Notes: a model not told the origin generated them from the letters alone. DNA of 64,000 bases from Proteobacteria bacterium ST_bin12 (GCA_002083635.1 MSXP01000002.1:1-64000); one strand, 5' to 3'. Counted from the stretch's first letter, positions 25,436 through 35,666 are shown. Translations and numbers: made by a program.

Positions 25436-27196
25436 TTACCGCTTTTTAATGTAAAGGTCAGTAATCGTACCTTCTTTCATCTCTGCTGCGAAGCAAACTG
25501 TTTCGGACAAGGTTGGATGTGCGTGAATAGTTAAGCCTAAATCGTGTGCGTCAGCCCCCATTTCAATCGCCAATACCGCTTCTGCTAATAATTCGCCTGC
25601 ATTAACGCCCACAATGCCTGCACCGATTAAACGGTGAGTGGTTTTATCAAATATCAGTTTTGTAATACCCTCTGTTCGCGCAACGGAGATAGCGCGGCCG
25701 CTAGCTGCCCAAGGGAAACTGGCTTTTTCATATTCAATACCTTTGGCTTTGGCTTCTATTTCTGTCACGCCAGCCCAAGCGATTTCTGGATCTGTGTAGG
25801 CAACTGATGGAATGCAGGCGGCTTGGAATTCGACTCTATGCCCAGCAATTACTTCAGCCGCTATTTTGCCTTCATGCGTGGCTTTGTGCGCCAACATGGG
25901 TTGGCCGACGATATCGCCAATAGCATAGATATGGGCTACGTTGGTGCGCATTTGCTTATCTACAGCAATAAAGCCGCGCTCATCTACTGCCACGCCGGCT
26001 AATTCTGCACCAATATTTTTACCATTTGGACGGCGGCCGATTGAAACTAAAACGCGGTCATATACTTGAGATTCTTTTGGGGCTTCGTCGCCCTCAAAGC
26101 TCACATGAATACCATCTTTTTTGGCTTCCATTTTAGATACTTTGGTGGATAGCATAATGGCTTCAAAGCGTTTTTCCATGCGCTTTTGCAGAGGGCGAAC
26201 CAAATCGCGGTCGCAACCTTGTACCAAGCCATCCATAAATTCGACCACGCTGACTTTGGTACCTAATGCATCGTAAACGGTACCCATTTCCAAACCGATG
26301 ATGCCGCCGCCGATAACCAACATGCGTTTCGGAATATCGGCCAATGCCAACGCGCCGGTAGAATCCATAATGCGGTCATCTTCAGGTGCACCTGGGAACT
26401 TGGTCGCTTGAGAACCAGCCGCAATAATGGCACTTTCAAAGCCTACAGTAGTAATTTTGCCATCATGATCAGTCACAGCAATTTGATTGGCGCTGGTAAA
26501 AGCACCCACGCCAACAATGACGGTAACGCCACGCTGTTTTGCCATTTGCGCCAAACCGCCAGTCAATTTAGCGACCACATCGTTACTTTTCCAGTTACGT
26601 AAGGCGTCTAAATCAATATTCGGCGCACTAAAGCCAACCCCATGATGCGCGGTTTCTTCAGCTTCTGTGATGACTTTTGCGGTGTGCAATAAGGCTTTAG
26701 AAGGGATGCAACCTACATTTAAACAAACGCCGCCTAATGTTGGATAGCGCTCAATCAATACCACATTTAAACCTAGGTCAGCAGCTCTAAACGCCGCTGT
26801 GTAGCCACCAGGGCCAGAGCCCAATACCACGACTTGCGTATTGATATCGCTATTGCCGCTTGTTGCTACTGGTTTTGGTGTAGCAACTGTTTCTGTAACA
26901 GTTCCTTTAACAGCTGGTGCTTCTGCCTTAACAACTGGTGCTGCATCCGCTCTGGCTTCAGGCGCAATGACTACAATAAATGAGCCTTTAGCGACTTTAT
27001 CGCCCACTTTGATTTTTATTTCTTTTACCACGCCAGCGTGCGAAGAGGGAATGTCCATCGACGCTTTGTCTGACTCAACCGTAATTAAAGAATCGTCAAC
27101 AGCGATGATATCACCCACTTTTATCAATACTTCAATCACATCGACACTATCAAAATTGCCAATATCGGGGACTAATATATCCACTAAATCGCTCAT
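25436..27196 (-). CDS. lpdA: Dihydrolipoyl dehydrogenase (E3) with N-terminal lipoyl domain
   Basis: A 586-aa protein: a lipoyl domain (residues 1-80, with lipoylation motif ESDKASMDIP at about 43-52), a Pro/Ala/Val linker, then the E3 flavoprotein with GSGPGGYTAAFRAADLG (FAD), the redox disulfide GGVCLNVGCIPSKAL, GGGIIGLE (NAD) and the C-terminal HAHPTLSE His-Glu pair. Family role: reoxidises dihydrolipoamide in the pyruvate dehydrogenase complex with NAD+. The lipoyl domain is nearly the same as that of AceF. A separate protease gene lies between aceF and this gene. Confidence 0.96.
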   Translation of the reverse strand: MSDLVDILVPDIGNFDSVDVIEVLIKVGDIIAVDDSLITVESDKASMDIPSSHAGVVKEIKIKVGDKVAKGSFIVVIAPEARADAAPVVKAEAPAVKGTVTETVATPKPVATSGNSDINTQVVVLGSGPGGYTAAFRAADLGLNVVLIERYPTLGGVCLNVGCIPSKALLHTAKVITEAEETAHHGVGFSAPNIDLDALRNWKSNDVVAKLTGGLAQMAKQRGVTVIVGVGAFTSANQIAVTDHDGKITTVGFESAIIAAGSQATKFPGAPEDDRIMDSTGALALADIPKRMLVIGGGIIGLEMGTVYDALGTKVSVVEFMDGLVQGCDRDLVRPLQKRMEKRFEAIMLSTKVSKMEAKKDGIHVSFEGDEAPKESQVYDRVLVSIGRRPNGKNIGAELAGVAVDERGFIAVDKQMRTNVAHIYAIGDIVGQPMLAHKATHEGKIAAEVIAGHRVEFQAACIPSVAYTDPEIAWAGVTEIEAKAKGIEYEKASFPWAASGRAISVARTEGITKLIFDKTTHRLIGAGIVGVNAGELLAEAVLAIEMGADAHDLGLTIHAHPTLSETVCFAAEMKEGTITDLYIKKR

Positions 27197-27411
27197 ACTT
27201 AACCTTTATTTTTGCTCAAATTTAAGCATAATTTTATCATTAAAGTGGGCGATAATAAACCTTAAAATGAGGCTTAGTTAGAACTGAAAGTGATTACTTA
27301 GTAGATAAACCCTGAGAGGCTGTGCGATTGTCAACAACCAATATAAAAATACTGCTTACGCACCCAATTAACTTTGGCATGCAAGCAGTATTGGTGAACA
27401 AATTTAGATTG

Positions 27412-28449
27412 CTAATCAGTTTTGATACCCATCGCAGATTTGAGCTCGTTTGCAATATTAACATCTAGAACATCAAGTGCTGCCACCATATTCAGCGCTT
27501 CAATACGTTTGCCATTTTGTTCTGCAATTAGCCCTAGATAATACAGTGCGCTACTGTGATTGCTGTTCGTTGCGACCACTTGATTTAAATGTAGCTCAGC
27601 GTAAGCCGTATTTTTTAAGCTAAACTCTGCCACAGCACGATAGAATAACGCTTCTGTTGTTTGCGGTTCTTGCTCGGCCCATTGAGATGCAATGGATTCT
27701 AACGCCGCCCAGTCTCCTGTTTTAAGCGGCTGTACAATTTTCATGAAAAACGGCCATTTTTCATGTGACTCTGCCCAAAAAGCCAATTCACTTTTACTGA
27801 TAATTGGCTGTTCTGGTTTGCTCATTAAGCGCTGCACCCACTTAACGGACATATTGTAATAAAACGCATCGCGTCCAGGGCTTTTAACGGTGACAATGCC
27901 CACTAAATTACCCGCATCATCAAACATACCGCCACCGCTATCGCCCATTCTAAATGCGTTGCTTGCTCTAATGACAACACTATCATCCATAGGGTATAAG
28001 CCTTTGACAAAGCCAAAAGTGCCATTAGGGCGGGGAGAGAAATTGGCAAAACCGACGGTATAAACAGGTTGCTCATACTTGAGGTTTTCGCTAGAGCCAA
28101 AAGTGGCGATTGGCGCAGTTAGGCCCGCAACAGTCAATATACATAAATCATGGTACCAGTCTGGTTTTAATGCGCTGGCGCTATAGTTTTCGCCATTGGT
28201 GTTTACGCTGACTGAAACCGCACCTGCCACTACATGGCAATTGGTGACCACTTGGTCTTTAGCGATGACAACGCCTGAACCTAAACCGTAACCACCGTTG
28301 GCAAGACCAACTTGTACTTTAACCACATGCGCGCTGATTTTTTGTACTAGCTCATCGGTATGGGCGGCGTAAATAGGGGTTGCCAGACAGGACAGTAATC
28401 CAGTGGAAAGCAATAATGCAGGAACCAGCGCAGTAACAGGCCTAGCCAT
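27412..28449 (-). CDS. Exported trypsin-like serine protease with TPR-like C-terminus
   Basis: Start placed at ATG 28449 with a GGGGA ribosome site; a TTG four codons upstream is less likely. A signal peptide (ending near TPIYAAH) is followed by a chymotrypsin-fold protease with all three catalytic residues visible: His in TNCHVV, Asp in WYHDLCIL and Ser in RMGDSGGGMFD. After residue about 220 there is a helical region (ALFYRAVAEFSL, ALYYLGLIAEQNGK) fitting tetratricopeptide repeats, and no PDZ domain, so it differs from DegP/HtrA. It is periplasmic by prediction; substrate unknown. It interrupts the aceF-lpd order on the same strand. Confidence 0.82.
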   Translation of the reverse strand: MARPVTALVPALLLSTGLLSCLATPIYAAHTDELVQKISAHVVKVQVGLANGGYGLGSGVVIAKDQVVTNCHVVAGAVSVSVNTNGENYSASALKPDWYHDLCILTVAGLTAPIATFGSSENLKYEQPVYTVGFANFSPRPNGTFGFVKGLYPMDDSVVIRASNAFRMGDSGGGMFDDAGNLVGIVTVKSPGRDAFYYNMSVKWVQRLMSKPEQPIISKSELAFWAESHEKWPFFMKIVQPLKTGDWAALESIASQWAEQEPQTTEALFYRAVAEFSLKNTAYAELHLNQVVATNSNHSSALYYLGLIAEQNGKRIEALNMVAALDVLDVNIANELKSAMGIKTD

Positions 28450-28662
28450 AATAATCCCCAATCGTCAGTAATTAAGTAAAACGCTCACTAAATATAAAAG
28501 TCATGGTTTATAGATAGCAATTGTCGTACCAACTTACAAAAGCGGAATGTCAGGTGATTTGGACGGATTTACATGCATTAATCAGCAAATCTAATGATTA
28601 ATGCATGGATTTTAGCTATTACGCACCAAATAAGTGCGTATTGTTGAGACTGGTAGAGTTGA

Positions 28663-30018
28663 TTAGAGTAATAAACGGCGTACGTCGGATAACATCATGC
28701 GCATGTGGCTGGTAAAACGCGCGCCATCGGCACCATCAACCACGCGGTGGTCGTAAGAAAGTGACATAGGCAAAATTAAGCGTGGTTCAAATGTTTTGGT
28801 TTTGTCGTCGAATACTGGCTGCATGGATGAGCGGGACACGCCTAAAATCGCCACTTCTGGGCAATTGATAATTGGCGTAAACATGGTGCCACCGATACCG
28901 CCAAGGCTGGAAATGGTAAAGCACCCGCCTTGCATTTCTTCCACTTTTAGTTTGCGTTCACGTGCTTTGGTGGATAACTCACCCAAATCGCGTGCGATAT
29001 CCAACACGTCTTTTTGCTGCACATCTTTTACCACAGGCACAACTAAGCCATCTGGCGTATCGCAGGCAAAACCAATATTGAAATAATTCTTCAAAATCAA
29101 GCTATCACCATCTGGTGAAAGCGATGAATTAAAATTAGGATAAGCTTTTAACGCATTGACAGAAGCTTTGATTAAAAAAGCTAACATGGTCAGTTTGACG
29201 CCACGCTTTTCAGCATCTGCTTGCATGGATTTTCTAAAGTCTTCTAAATCCGTAATATCTGCTTGATCAAATTGCGTGACATGCGGTGCAGTTACCCAGT
29301 TTCTATGTAAATTAGCGCCAGACAGTTTTTTAATGCGTGATAACGCTTTGGTTTCTACGCTACCGAATTGGCCAAAATCAATTACTGGCATTGGCAAGGT
29401 TGCAAATCCGCTCACACCTGCCCCCATATTTTCTGTCCGCGGTTTTGCTAACTCGCCTTTAACAAAGGCTTGTACATCTGCTTGGGTAATGCGGTTTTTT
29501 GCCGCAGAGCCTTTTATTAGCGCTAAGTTAACACCTAATTCGCGTGCAAATTTGCGTACAGAGGGGCTAGCATGCGATGTTTTGCCGCCATTAGTCACAG
29601 CACTTTCGCCCACTGGCAAAGGCTGGTGCGCAGGCTGCACTTGTTTTGGTGGCTCTGGGGCAGGGCGCGATGGCTCTGGAATTGCAGGTGTAATTACCTC
29701 TTTGGGTGCGGTTGCCACCAGCTGAGAAGCTGCAGCTGTTGCCACTCTAACTTCAGCAGCTGGTGCACTAGCTGCCGCAGAGTCGGCTTCTAAGGTTAAA
29801 ATCAAATGACCTTGCGCGATTTTATCGCCCACTTTTAATTTAACTTCTTTTACTACGCCTGCAAACGGCGCAGGTATGTCCATTGAAGCTTTGTCCGATT
29901 CCACTGTCACTAGTGAATCGTCTTTAGCAATAATGTCACCCGCTTTTACTAACACTTCAATCACATCAACGCTATCAAAGTTGCCGATATCAGGTACTAA
30001 AACATCTTGTAAACTCAT
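28663..30018 (-). CDS. aceF: Pyruvate dehydrogenase E2, dihydrolipoyl acetyltransferase
   Basis: A 451-aa E2 with one lipoyl domain (ESDKASMDIPAPFAG, about residues 42-56), an Ala/Pro-rich linker, a peripheral-subunit-binding domain (SPSVRKFARELGVNL) and the catalytic domain ending in SYDHRVVDGADGARF, which contains the active His and Asp. Family role: transfers acetyl groups from lipoamide to CoA and forms the complex core. It is shorter than E. coli AceF (three lipoyl domains). It lies 33 bp after aceE on the same strand. Confidence 0.96.
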   Translation of the reverse strand: MSLQDVLVPDIGNFDSVDVIEVLVKAGDIIAKDDSLVTVESDKASMDIPAPFAGVVKEVKLKVGDKIAQGHLILTLEADSAAASAPAAEVRVATAAASQLVATAPKEVITPAIPEPSRPAPEPPKQVQPAHQPLPVGESAVTNGGKTSHASPSVRKFARELGVNLALIKGSAAKNRITQADVQAFVKGELAKPRTENMGAGVSGFATLPMPVIDFGQFGSVETKALSRIKKLSGANLHRNWVTAPHVTQFDQADITDLEDFRKSMQADAEKRGVKLTMLAFLIKASVNALKAYPNFNSSLSPDGDSLILKNYFNIGFACDTPDGLVVPVVKDVQQKDVLDIARDLGELSTKARERKLKVEEMQGGCFTISSLGGIGGTMFTPIINCPEVAILGVSRSSMQPVFDDKTKTFEPRLILPMSLSYDHRVVDGADGARFTSHMRMMLSDVRRLLL

Positions 30019-30051
30019 TATTAACTCCAGCCAGCAGGCCTTGATTTTGTA

Positions 30052-32721
30052 TTAAACCGTTGTTGGATTTGGTTTGTTTGCATCCAACTTATATTTTTTA
30101 ACCGCTTCCGCTACTTTTGCGGCTGGCATTTTTCCTTCATCGCTCAGTTCTTTTAAAGCAGCTACGGTGATGTAGCGCGCATCCACTTCAAAAAAATCCC
30201 GCAAGGCTTCGCGACTATCAGAACGGCCGTAGCCATCCGTGCCCAATGCGACAAATTTGTTCGGTACAAAGCGTTGAATTTGCTCAGCAAAGCTTTTCAT
30301 ATAATCGGTTGAAGCGATAACTGGGCCTTTCGCATCCTTTAAACTTTCCGCCACATAATTTAAGCGTTGTGGTTTTTCTGGGTTCAGCATATTCCAGCGC
30401 TCGCAATCCAAACCTTCGCGGCGTAGTTCGGTAAAGCTGGTGGCACTCCATACATCGGCTGAAACACCCCAGTCTTTTTCGAGCAATTCGGCTGCTGCGA
30501 TGACTTCGCGCAGAATAACGCCACTGCCCATTAATTGCACTTTTTCGCCCTTAGTTTTTGATTTGCTAAAGCTATAAAGGCCTTTTAATATGCCTTGCTC
30601 AGCACCTGCAGGCAGTGCTGGGTGGCTATAGTTTTCATTCATCAAGGTAATGTAGTAATACACATCTTCTTGGTTTTGCACCATGCGGCGCAAGCCTTCT
30701 TGAATGATTACCGCTAGTTCATATGCAAACGTTGGATCATAAGAGATACAGTTTGGAATAGTGGCAGACATCAAATGGCTGTGACCATCTTCATGTTGCA
30801 AACCTTCACCATTCAGCGTCGTCCGTCCAGCGGTAGCGCCTAGCAAGAAGCCACGTGCACGGCTATCACCAGCTGCCCAGGCTAAATCGCCAATACGTTG
30901 GAAACCAAACATAGAATAGAAGATATAGAACGGAATCATCTGCACGCCTGTGACACTGTACGATGTCGCAGCAGCGATCCAGCTAGAGAATGAACCCGCT
31001 TCGTTAATGCCTTCTTCTAAAATCTGACCATCTTTGGATTCTTTATAGTACATCACTTGGTCAGAGTCCATTGGTTCATATAACTGACCCAAATGTGAGT
31101 AAATGCCTAATTGGCGGAACATGCCTTCCATACCAAAAGTACGCGCTTCATCCGGCACGATTGGCACTACAAATTTGCCCAATGTTTTATCGCGTAACAG
31201 TGTCGATAAAATGCGCACAAACGCCATCGTGGTCGATATTTCACGTTCGCCAGTGGCAGTTAACATATTTTCGAAGGCAGAAAGTGCAGGCACGGTTAAT
31301 TCGTTGCCTTTACGACGACGTTGCGGCACAAAACCGCCCATCGCAGCACGGCGTTCGGCCATGTATTTTACTTCTGGCGAATCATCTGCTGGTTTGTAGA
31401 AGCTTAAATTTTCTACTTGTTCATCGGTAAGTGGCAAATCAAAACGGTCACGGAATTTTTTCAGTGACTCAATATCCATGCTTTTTTGCTGATGCGTGGT
31501 GTTTTGGCCTTCGCCCGCATCGCCCATGCCGTAACCTTTAACGGTTTTAGCCAAGATTACCGTTGGCTGGCCTTTGTGGTTGACCGCTGAGTGGTAGGCT
31601 GCATACACTTTGTGTGGATCGTGGCCGCCGCGGTTCAAGCGCCAGATATCCTGGTCGCTCATGGCCGCAACCATCTCTTTTAATTCCGGATATTTACCAA
31701 AAAAGTGTTCACGCGTATACGCGCCGCCTTTGGCTTTGAAGTTCTGGTATTCGCCATCCACACATTCTTCCATGCGTTTTTTCAGGATGCCGTCTTTGTC
31801 CATGGCCAACAATGGATCCCAGTACGAACCCCACACGACTTTTAAAACATTCCAACCAGAACCGCGGAAGTCGGATTCCAGTTCCTGAATGATCTTACCA
31901 TTGCCACGGACAGGGCCGTCCAAACGCTGCAAGTTACAGTTGATGACGAAAATCAAATTATCCAATTTTTCACGTGATGCTAATGAGATCGCGCCCAATG
32001 ATTCTGGCTCGTCCATTTCGCCGTCGCCACAGAACACCCATACTTTACGGTCGCTGGTGTCAGCGATGCCGCGGTCATGCATATATTTTAGAAAACGTGC
32101 TTGGTAGATGCCTTGAATAGGACCCAAACCCATTGAAACGGTTGGGAACTGCCAGAAATCAGGCATTAACCATGGATGTGGATAACTGGATAGGCCGTTG
32201 CCACCCGTTTCTTGACGGAAATTATCCATTTTATCTTCAGGAATTAGACCTTCAATAAAGGCACGTGCGTAAACGCCTGGCGATGAATGGCCTTGAAAAT
32301 ATACGCAGTCACCCCCGAAATTTTCATTTGGCGCGCGGAAGAAATAGTTGAAACCCGTGTCGTATAAAGTTGCTGCTGATTGAAAGCTAGCAATGTGTCC
32401 GCCTACACCTGGTGACTTTTCGTTGCTGCGTAGCACAGTCATAATCGCATTCCAACGCACTAGAGCGCGGATGCGGCGTTCCATTTCTGGGTCGCCAGGC
32501 AAACGCTGCTGCAGGTGAGTAGGGATAGTGTTTACATAAGCGGTAGTCGCGTTGTAGGGCAAGTTGCTGCCTGAGCGACGCGCTTTATCAATCATCGCCT
32601 CTAACAAGAAATGCGCACGTTCTGTGCCTTCGGTTTCAATAACGGCGGTTAAAGCATCTAACCATTCCTGCGTTTCTAATGGATCAGTTTCTATAAGTTT
32701 GTTTTGCGTGTTCGAGGTCAT
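30052..32721 (-). CDS. aceE: Pyruvate dehydrogenase E1 component (homodimeric)
   Basis: From ATG 32721 the product is 889 aa, matching the usual homodimeric E1 length; an ATG 15 codons further up has no ribosome site and would exceed the family start. Thiamine-diphosphate motif WVFCGDGEMDEPESLGAIS...NLIFVINCNLQ and the DARAR-type loop region are present, plus GLQHEDGHSHL with active-site histidines. Family role: decarboxylation of pyruvate and reductive acetylation of the E2 lipoyl group. First gene of aceE-aceF-protease-lpd. Confidence 0.96.
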   Translation of the reverse strand: MTSNTQNKLIETDPLETQEWLDALTAVIETEGTERAHFLLEAMIDKARRSGSNLPYNATTAYVNTIPTHLQQRLPGDPEMERRIRALVRWNAIMTVLRSNEKSPGVGGHIASFQSAATLYDTGFNYFFRAPNENFGGDCVYFQGHSSPGVYARAFIEGLIPEDKMDNFRQETGGNGLSSYPHPWLMPDFWQFPTVSMGLGPIQGIYQARFLKYMHDRGIADTSDRKVWVFCGDGEMDEPESLGAISLASREKLDNLIFVINCNLQRLDGPVRGNGKIIQELESDFRGSGWNVLKVVWGSYWDPLLAMDKDGILKKRMEECVDGEYQNFKAKGGAYTREHFFGKYPELKEMVAAMSDQDIWRLNRGGHDPHKVYAAYHSAVNHKGQPTVILAKTVKGYGMGDAGEGQNTTHQQKSMDIESLKKFRDRFDLPLTDEQVENLSFYKPADDSPEVKYMAERRAAMGGFVPQRRRKGNELTVPALSAFENMLTATGEREISTTMAFVRILSTLLRDKTLGKFVVPIVPDEARTFGMEGMFRQLGIYSHLGQLYEPMDSDQVMYYKESKDGQILEEGINEAGSFSSWIAAATSYSVTGVQMIPFYIFYSMFGFQRIGDLAWAAGDSRARGFLLGATAGRTTLNGEGLQHEDGHSHLMSATIPNCISYDPTFAYELAVIIQEGLRRMVQNQEDVYYYITLMNENYSHPALPAGAEQGILKGLYSFSKSKTKGEKVQLMGSGVILREVIAAAELLEKDWGVSADVWSATSFTELRREGLDCERWNMLNPEKPQRLNYVAESLKDAKGPVIASTDYMKSFAEQIQRFVPNKFVALGTDGYGRSDSREALRDFFEVDARYITVAALKELSDEGKMPAAKVAEAVKKYKLDANKPNPTTV

Positions 32722-32944
32722 GCAGGGATAGTCTCCGTTGATATTGCTTGAATTGGTATAATGCAAGCAACTAAATTAAGAACAAGCTATCATCATGAGT
32801 ATGCTTGTTTTAATGCAATCTATAAAGGCATTAGTGTGGCGTTTTTAGGATTTTTGGTCAAGTTAAACCGTTAAGTTAACGCACTGTTTTTAAAAGATTT
32901 GCTATGTTTTTCTTACATTATATATAAGAGTTGAGGATGTTTAA

Positions 32945-34429
32945 ATGTCTGTAAAATTAAGTCAATTTGCAGCGTTAAGTAACGAAAAGATATTAAGTTC
33001 GCAGAAACATATTCTTTTTGTGTTGAGTGAAACGGAGTTAATAGCGCCAGTGTTTAATGATTTGCTGCAAAATAAACTGCAACGCTGCGGTGCTGATTTT
33101 CAAAGTCTGAACAAAACGCCATTAAATTTGGATTTGCCTAATGGCGGCACAGCAAGTTTTGTGGTGTTAAAGTCAGTTTTAACGATGTTTCAAAAGCATA
33201 CTTTACTGCGCAAAGCGGTAAAGCCTTTGTTGGATGAAAATCCAGAAGAGCTCGCGATTTGTGTGTTTGGTGATGATGCAACTCGCGAAGCGCATGCTTG
33301 TGCGGCATATTACGTTGCGACTGTGAATGCCAGCCAATTACCTAATCATAAAGGCGCTAAATCTAAACAAGACGATAAATCTAAGCCATTCAAAGAAATC
33401 TATATTTATGGTTACAAAGCTGAGCATGATTATGGCTATGTGAATGCGCGCGTTGCGGCAAATGTATTATGTCGCAGCTTAACAATTCTACCACCCAACG
33501 CGTTGACGCCGACCATTTACCGCGAAAAAGTAAAGCAATTGGCAATTGAATATAGTTGGGCGTGGGAAGAGTTTGACATGCCTGCATTAAAGGAAATGGG
33601 TGCAGGTGCATTTTATGCGGTCGGTCAAGGTAGTGAGCCATTAGATGCGGCCATTGTGCACTTAACTTATCAGCCTAAAAATCCTAAAAAACACATCGCG
33701 CTAGTGGGCAAAGGTATTTGTTTTGATACGGGCGGCCATAATTTAAAACCGGCCAAATATATGCAAGGCATGCATGAAGACATGAACGGCAGCGCGGTTA
33801 GCTTGGGCATTTTACAAGCAGTGACTGAAATGGCGTTAGATGTAAAAGTAGATTGCTGGTTAGCGATTGCGCAAAACCATATTGGCCCAATGGCATATAA
33901 ACAAAATGATGTGGTCACTGCACTGAATGGCATGACGATTGAAATTGTGCATACGGACGCAGAGGGGCGCATGGTGTTGGCGGATACCTTAACATTGGCC
34001 AGTCGTGTGGATAAAAATGGCCATCTGCCAGATGTAATTTTAGATTTTGCGACATTAACAGGCAGTATGCACACAGCTTTGAGTGATCGCATGAGCGGCG
34101 TGATTGCTAATCGTTCAGAATTAGCTTGTAAAGCAGTTGGCGCAGGCGCTGCAGCGGGCGAGCGTATTGTCGCTTTTCCTTATGATGAAGACTTTGATTC
34201 GGATTTAGAAAGCGATATTGCCGATATCAAACAATGTACTTTAGAAGGCGGTGCTGACCACATTCATGCTGCACGTTTTTTAGGCAAATTCATCGAAAAC
34301 GACGTTGCGTGGCTGCATACCGACTTGTCCTCGTATAACCGCAAAGGTGGTTTGGGCGCGGTGGCAACTGACACTAACGGTTTCGGTGTTGGTTTTGGCA
34401 TTGAGCTAATAAAAAATTTAATCACTTAA
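32945..34429 (+). CDS. Leucyl aminopeptidase family M17 peptidase
   Basis: A 494-aa M17 metallopeptidase. The metal and active-site motifs are GKGICFDTGGHNLKP (about residues 259-273), MHEDMNGSAV and HTDAEGRMVLADTL. The N-terminal domain is the variable one of this family. Family role: removal of N-terminal residues from peptides with two metal ions. The His in TGGHNL replaces the more usual Tyr/Leu, which suggests the PepB-like subgroup rather than classical PepA. It is divergent from aceE and monocistronic. Confidence 0.9.
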   Translation: MSVKLSQFAALSNEKILSSQKHILFVLSETELIAPVFNDLLQNKLQRCGADFQSLNKTPLNLDLPNGGTASFVVLKSVLTMFQKHTLLRKAVKPLLDENPEELAICVFGDDATREAHACAAYYVATVNASQLPNHKGAKSKQDDKSKPFKEIYIYGYKAEHDYGYVNARVAANVLCRSLTILPPNALTPTIYREKVKQLAIEYSWAWEEFDMPALKEMGAGAFYAVGQGSEPLDAAIVHLTYQPKNPKKHIALVGKGICFDTGGHNLKPAKYMQGMHEDMNGSAVSLGILQAVTEMALDVKVDCWLAIAQNHIGPMAYKQNDVVTALNGMTIEIVHTDAEGRMVLADTLTLASRVDKNGHLPDVILDFATLTGSMHTALSDRMSGVIANRSELACKAVGAGAAAGERIVAFPYDEDFDSDLESDIADIKQCTLEGGADHIHAARFLGKFIENDVAWLHTDLSSYNRKGGLGAVATDTNGFGVGFGIELIKNLIT

Positions 34430-34629
34430 AAGACAAAAGTTGTAGATGGCAGTATAAATAGTTTGCGCACTAATAGTTAATGTGCTAAAAATACAATTAA
34501 TTGGAATTGTTAATTAATTATTGCTAATTGTTAATTAATTATTTCGAGATAAAAAGTTGAGAGAATCAGTTTAAATCACTTTCAACATATTGTTTTGTAG
34601 ACATTATGATTCTGTTAGGGAGAAGTAAA

Positions 34630-35142
34630 ATGGTACGCAAAAGCAAATTAAGTGGATTATTGATGGCAATTGTTGCAAGTGCCGCGTTGTTATTTAACGT
34701 TTCGGTATGTGCAGAGGAAGAGTCTTTATACAGTCGTTTGGGCGGTAGCTACAATATCGCATTAACTGTCGATCATCTTGTGGATAAGATTTATGTGAAC
34801 AGGGCGCTGAACGCAAACCCAGCTCTAAAAAGAGTTCACGATAATGTTGACACTAAAGCCGGGTTTAAAGTCATGCTGACAAACTGGGTGATTAATGAAA
34901 CTGGTGGCCCAAAAGTGTATTTGCCTGATCCATTTGGTCGCGGTAAATCGATGAAAGACAGTCACCCACATTTAAAAATTACCAATCGTGAGTTCAATAT
35001 TATTATGGTTGAATGCCTACATACGTTTTATGCTTTCAACGTGCCTGATAAAGAAATCAAAGACTTGATGACAGGCTTAGAAAGCTATCGCAACGTGATT
35101 GTAACTGGTGAAAAACCAGTATCAGAGCCAGTAAGGAAATAG
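34630..35142 (+). CDS. Exported group-1-like truncated haemoglobin
   Basis: ATG 34630 is chosen because AGGGAGA (34617-34623) precedes it; the upstream ATG 34606 has none. A signal peptide (LSGLLMAIVASAALLFNVSVCA) is followed by the globin: SLYSRLGGSYNIALTV, LTNWVINETGGPKVY, and DSHPHLKITNREF containing the probable proximal His. At the position of the distal Tyr B10 the sequence appears to have Val (VDHLVDKI), so ligand handling may differ from cytosolic relatives. About 25 residues before the TGGP motif are insert-like. Likely periplasmic haem protein. Confidence 0.8.
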   Translation: MVRKSKLSGLLMAIVASAALLFNVSVCAEEESLYSRLGGSYNIALTVDHLVDKIYVNRALNANPALKRVHDNVDTKAGFKVMLTNWVINETGGPKVYLPDPFGRGKSMKDSHPHLKITNREFNIIMVECLHTFYAFNVPDKEIKDLMTGLESYRNVIVTGEKPVSEPVRK

Positions 35143-35161
35143 TTAACGCTAACTTAACACT

Positions 35162-35191
35162 CAAAAAGCCAGCAAAATTGTTGGCTTTTTG
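35162..35191. terminator. Bidirectional terminator
   Basis: Stem CAAAAAGCCAGCA/TGTTGGCTTTTTG with A and T tracts on the two sides. It separates the globin gene and the convergent ohrR-like gene. Confidence 0.8.
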
Positions 35192-35213
35192 ATGATTAAA
35201 CACAAGATAATGC

Positions 35214-35666
35214 TTATTTTTGGCGAACCTCACAGTTCGACATCGTATCGACCAAGCGATGTAAAGTATCTTTGAGTTGATTAAATTCCTCATCACTTAA
35301 CCCAGTTTGGCAAGCAACGCCATATTGCACTTGTGAGATTTCGTGCTGTAGATTTTGACCAGCCTCAGTTAGTTTGATTTCCACAATCCTCTCATCTTTT
35401 TGATTGCGTACTCTAGAGATAAAACCAGCGCTTTCCAAACGCTTTAACATCGGGGTTAAAGTCGCAGAATCCAGTTCCAAACGTTGCGCTATTTTACCCA
35501 CGCTGATGCCGTCGGTTTCCCATAGAACCAACATCACCAAGTATTGTGTATAGGTAATCCCAAGTGGTTCTAATGAGCTGCGATACGCACGTGTAAGCGA
35601 ATGCGTGGCAGCATACAGCGCAAAGCACAGCTGGTGGTTAAGTTTTAGATTATCGTAAATGGCCAT
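35214..35666 (-). CDS. ohrR: OhrR-like MarR-family peroxide-sensing repressor
   Basis: A 150-aa MarR regulator. The N-terminal NHQLCFALYAATHSL places a Cys at residue 14 in the position of the reactive Cys of OhrR. The winged helix (VGKIAQRLELDSATLTPMLKRLE, then DERIVEIKLT) is complete. Additional Cys residues near 118 and 145 could form a disulfide as in two-Cys OhrR. Family role: de-repression of an organic-hydroperoxide reductase on oxidation. No ohr gene lies next to it in this window. A candidate operator is at 35719-35745. Confidence 0.85.
   Translation of the reverse strand: MAIYDNLKLNHQLCFALYAATHSLTRAYRSSLEPLGITYTQYLVMLVLWETDGISVGKIAQRLELDSATLTPMLKRLESAGFISRVRNQKDERIVEIKLTEAGQNLQHEISQVQYGVACQTGLSDEEFNQLKDTLHRLVDTMSNCEVRQK

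Noticed and set aside
29276..29725. Open frames opposite aceF, aceE, tamB and nuoG
   Set aside because: They lie wholly within strongly supported genes, have no ribosome sites or recognisable domains and follow the codon structure of the other strand.
34498..34560. TTAATTAATTATT repeats upstream of the globin gene as an operator
   Set aside because: Simple AT-rich duplication with no spacing relation to a promoter that I could define.
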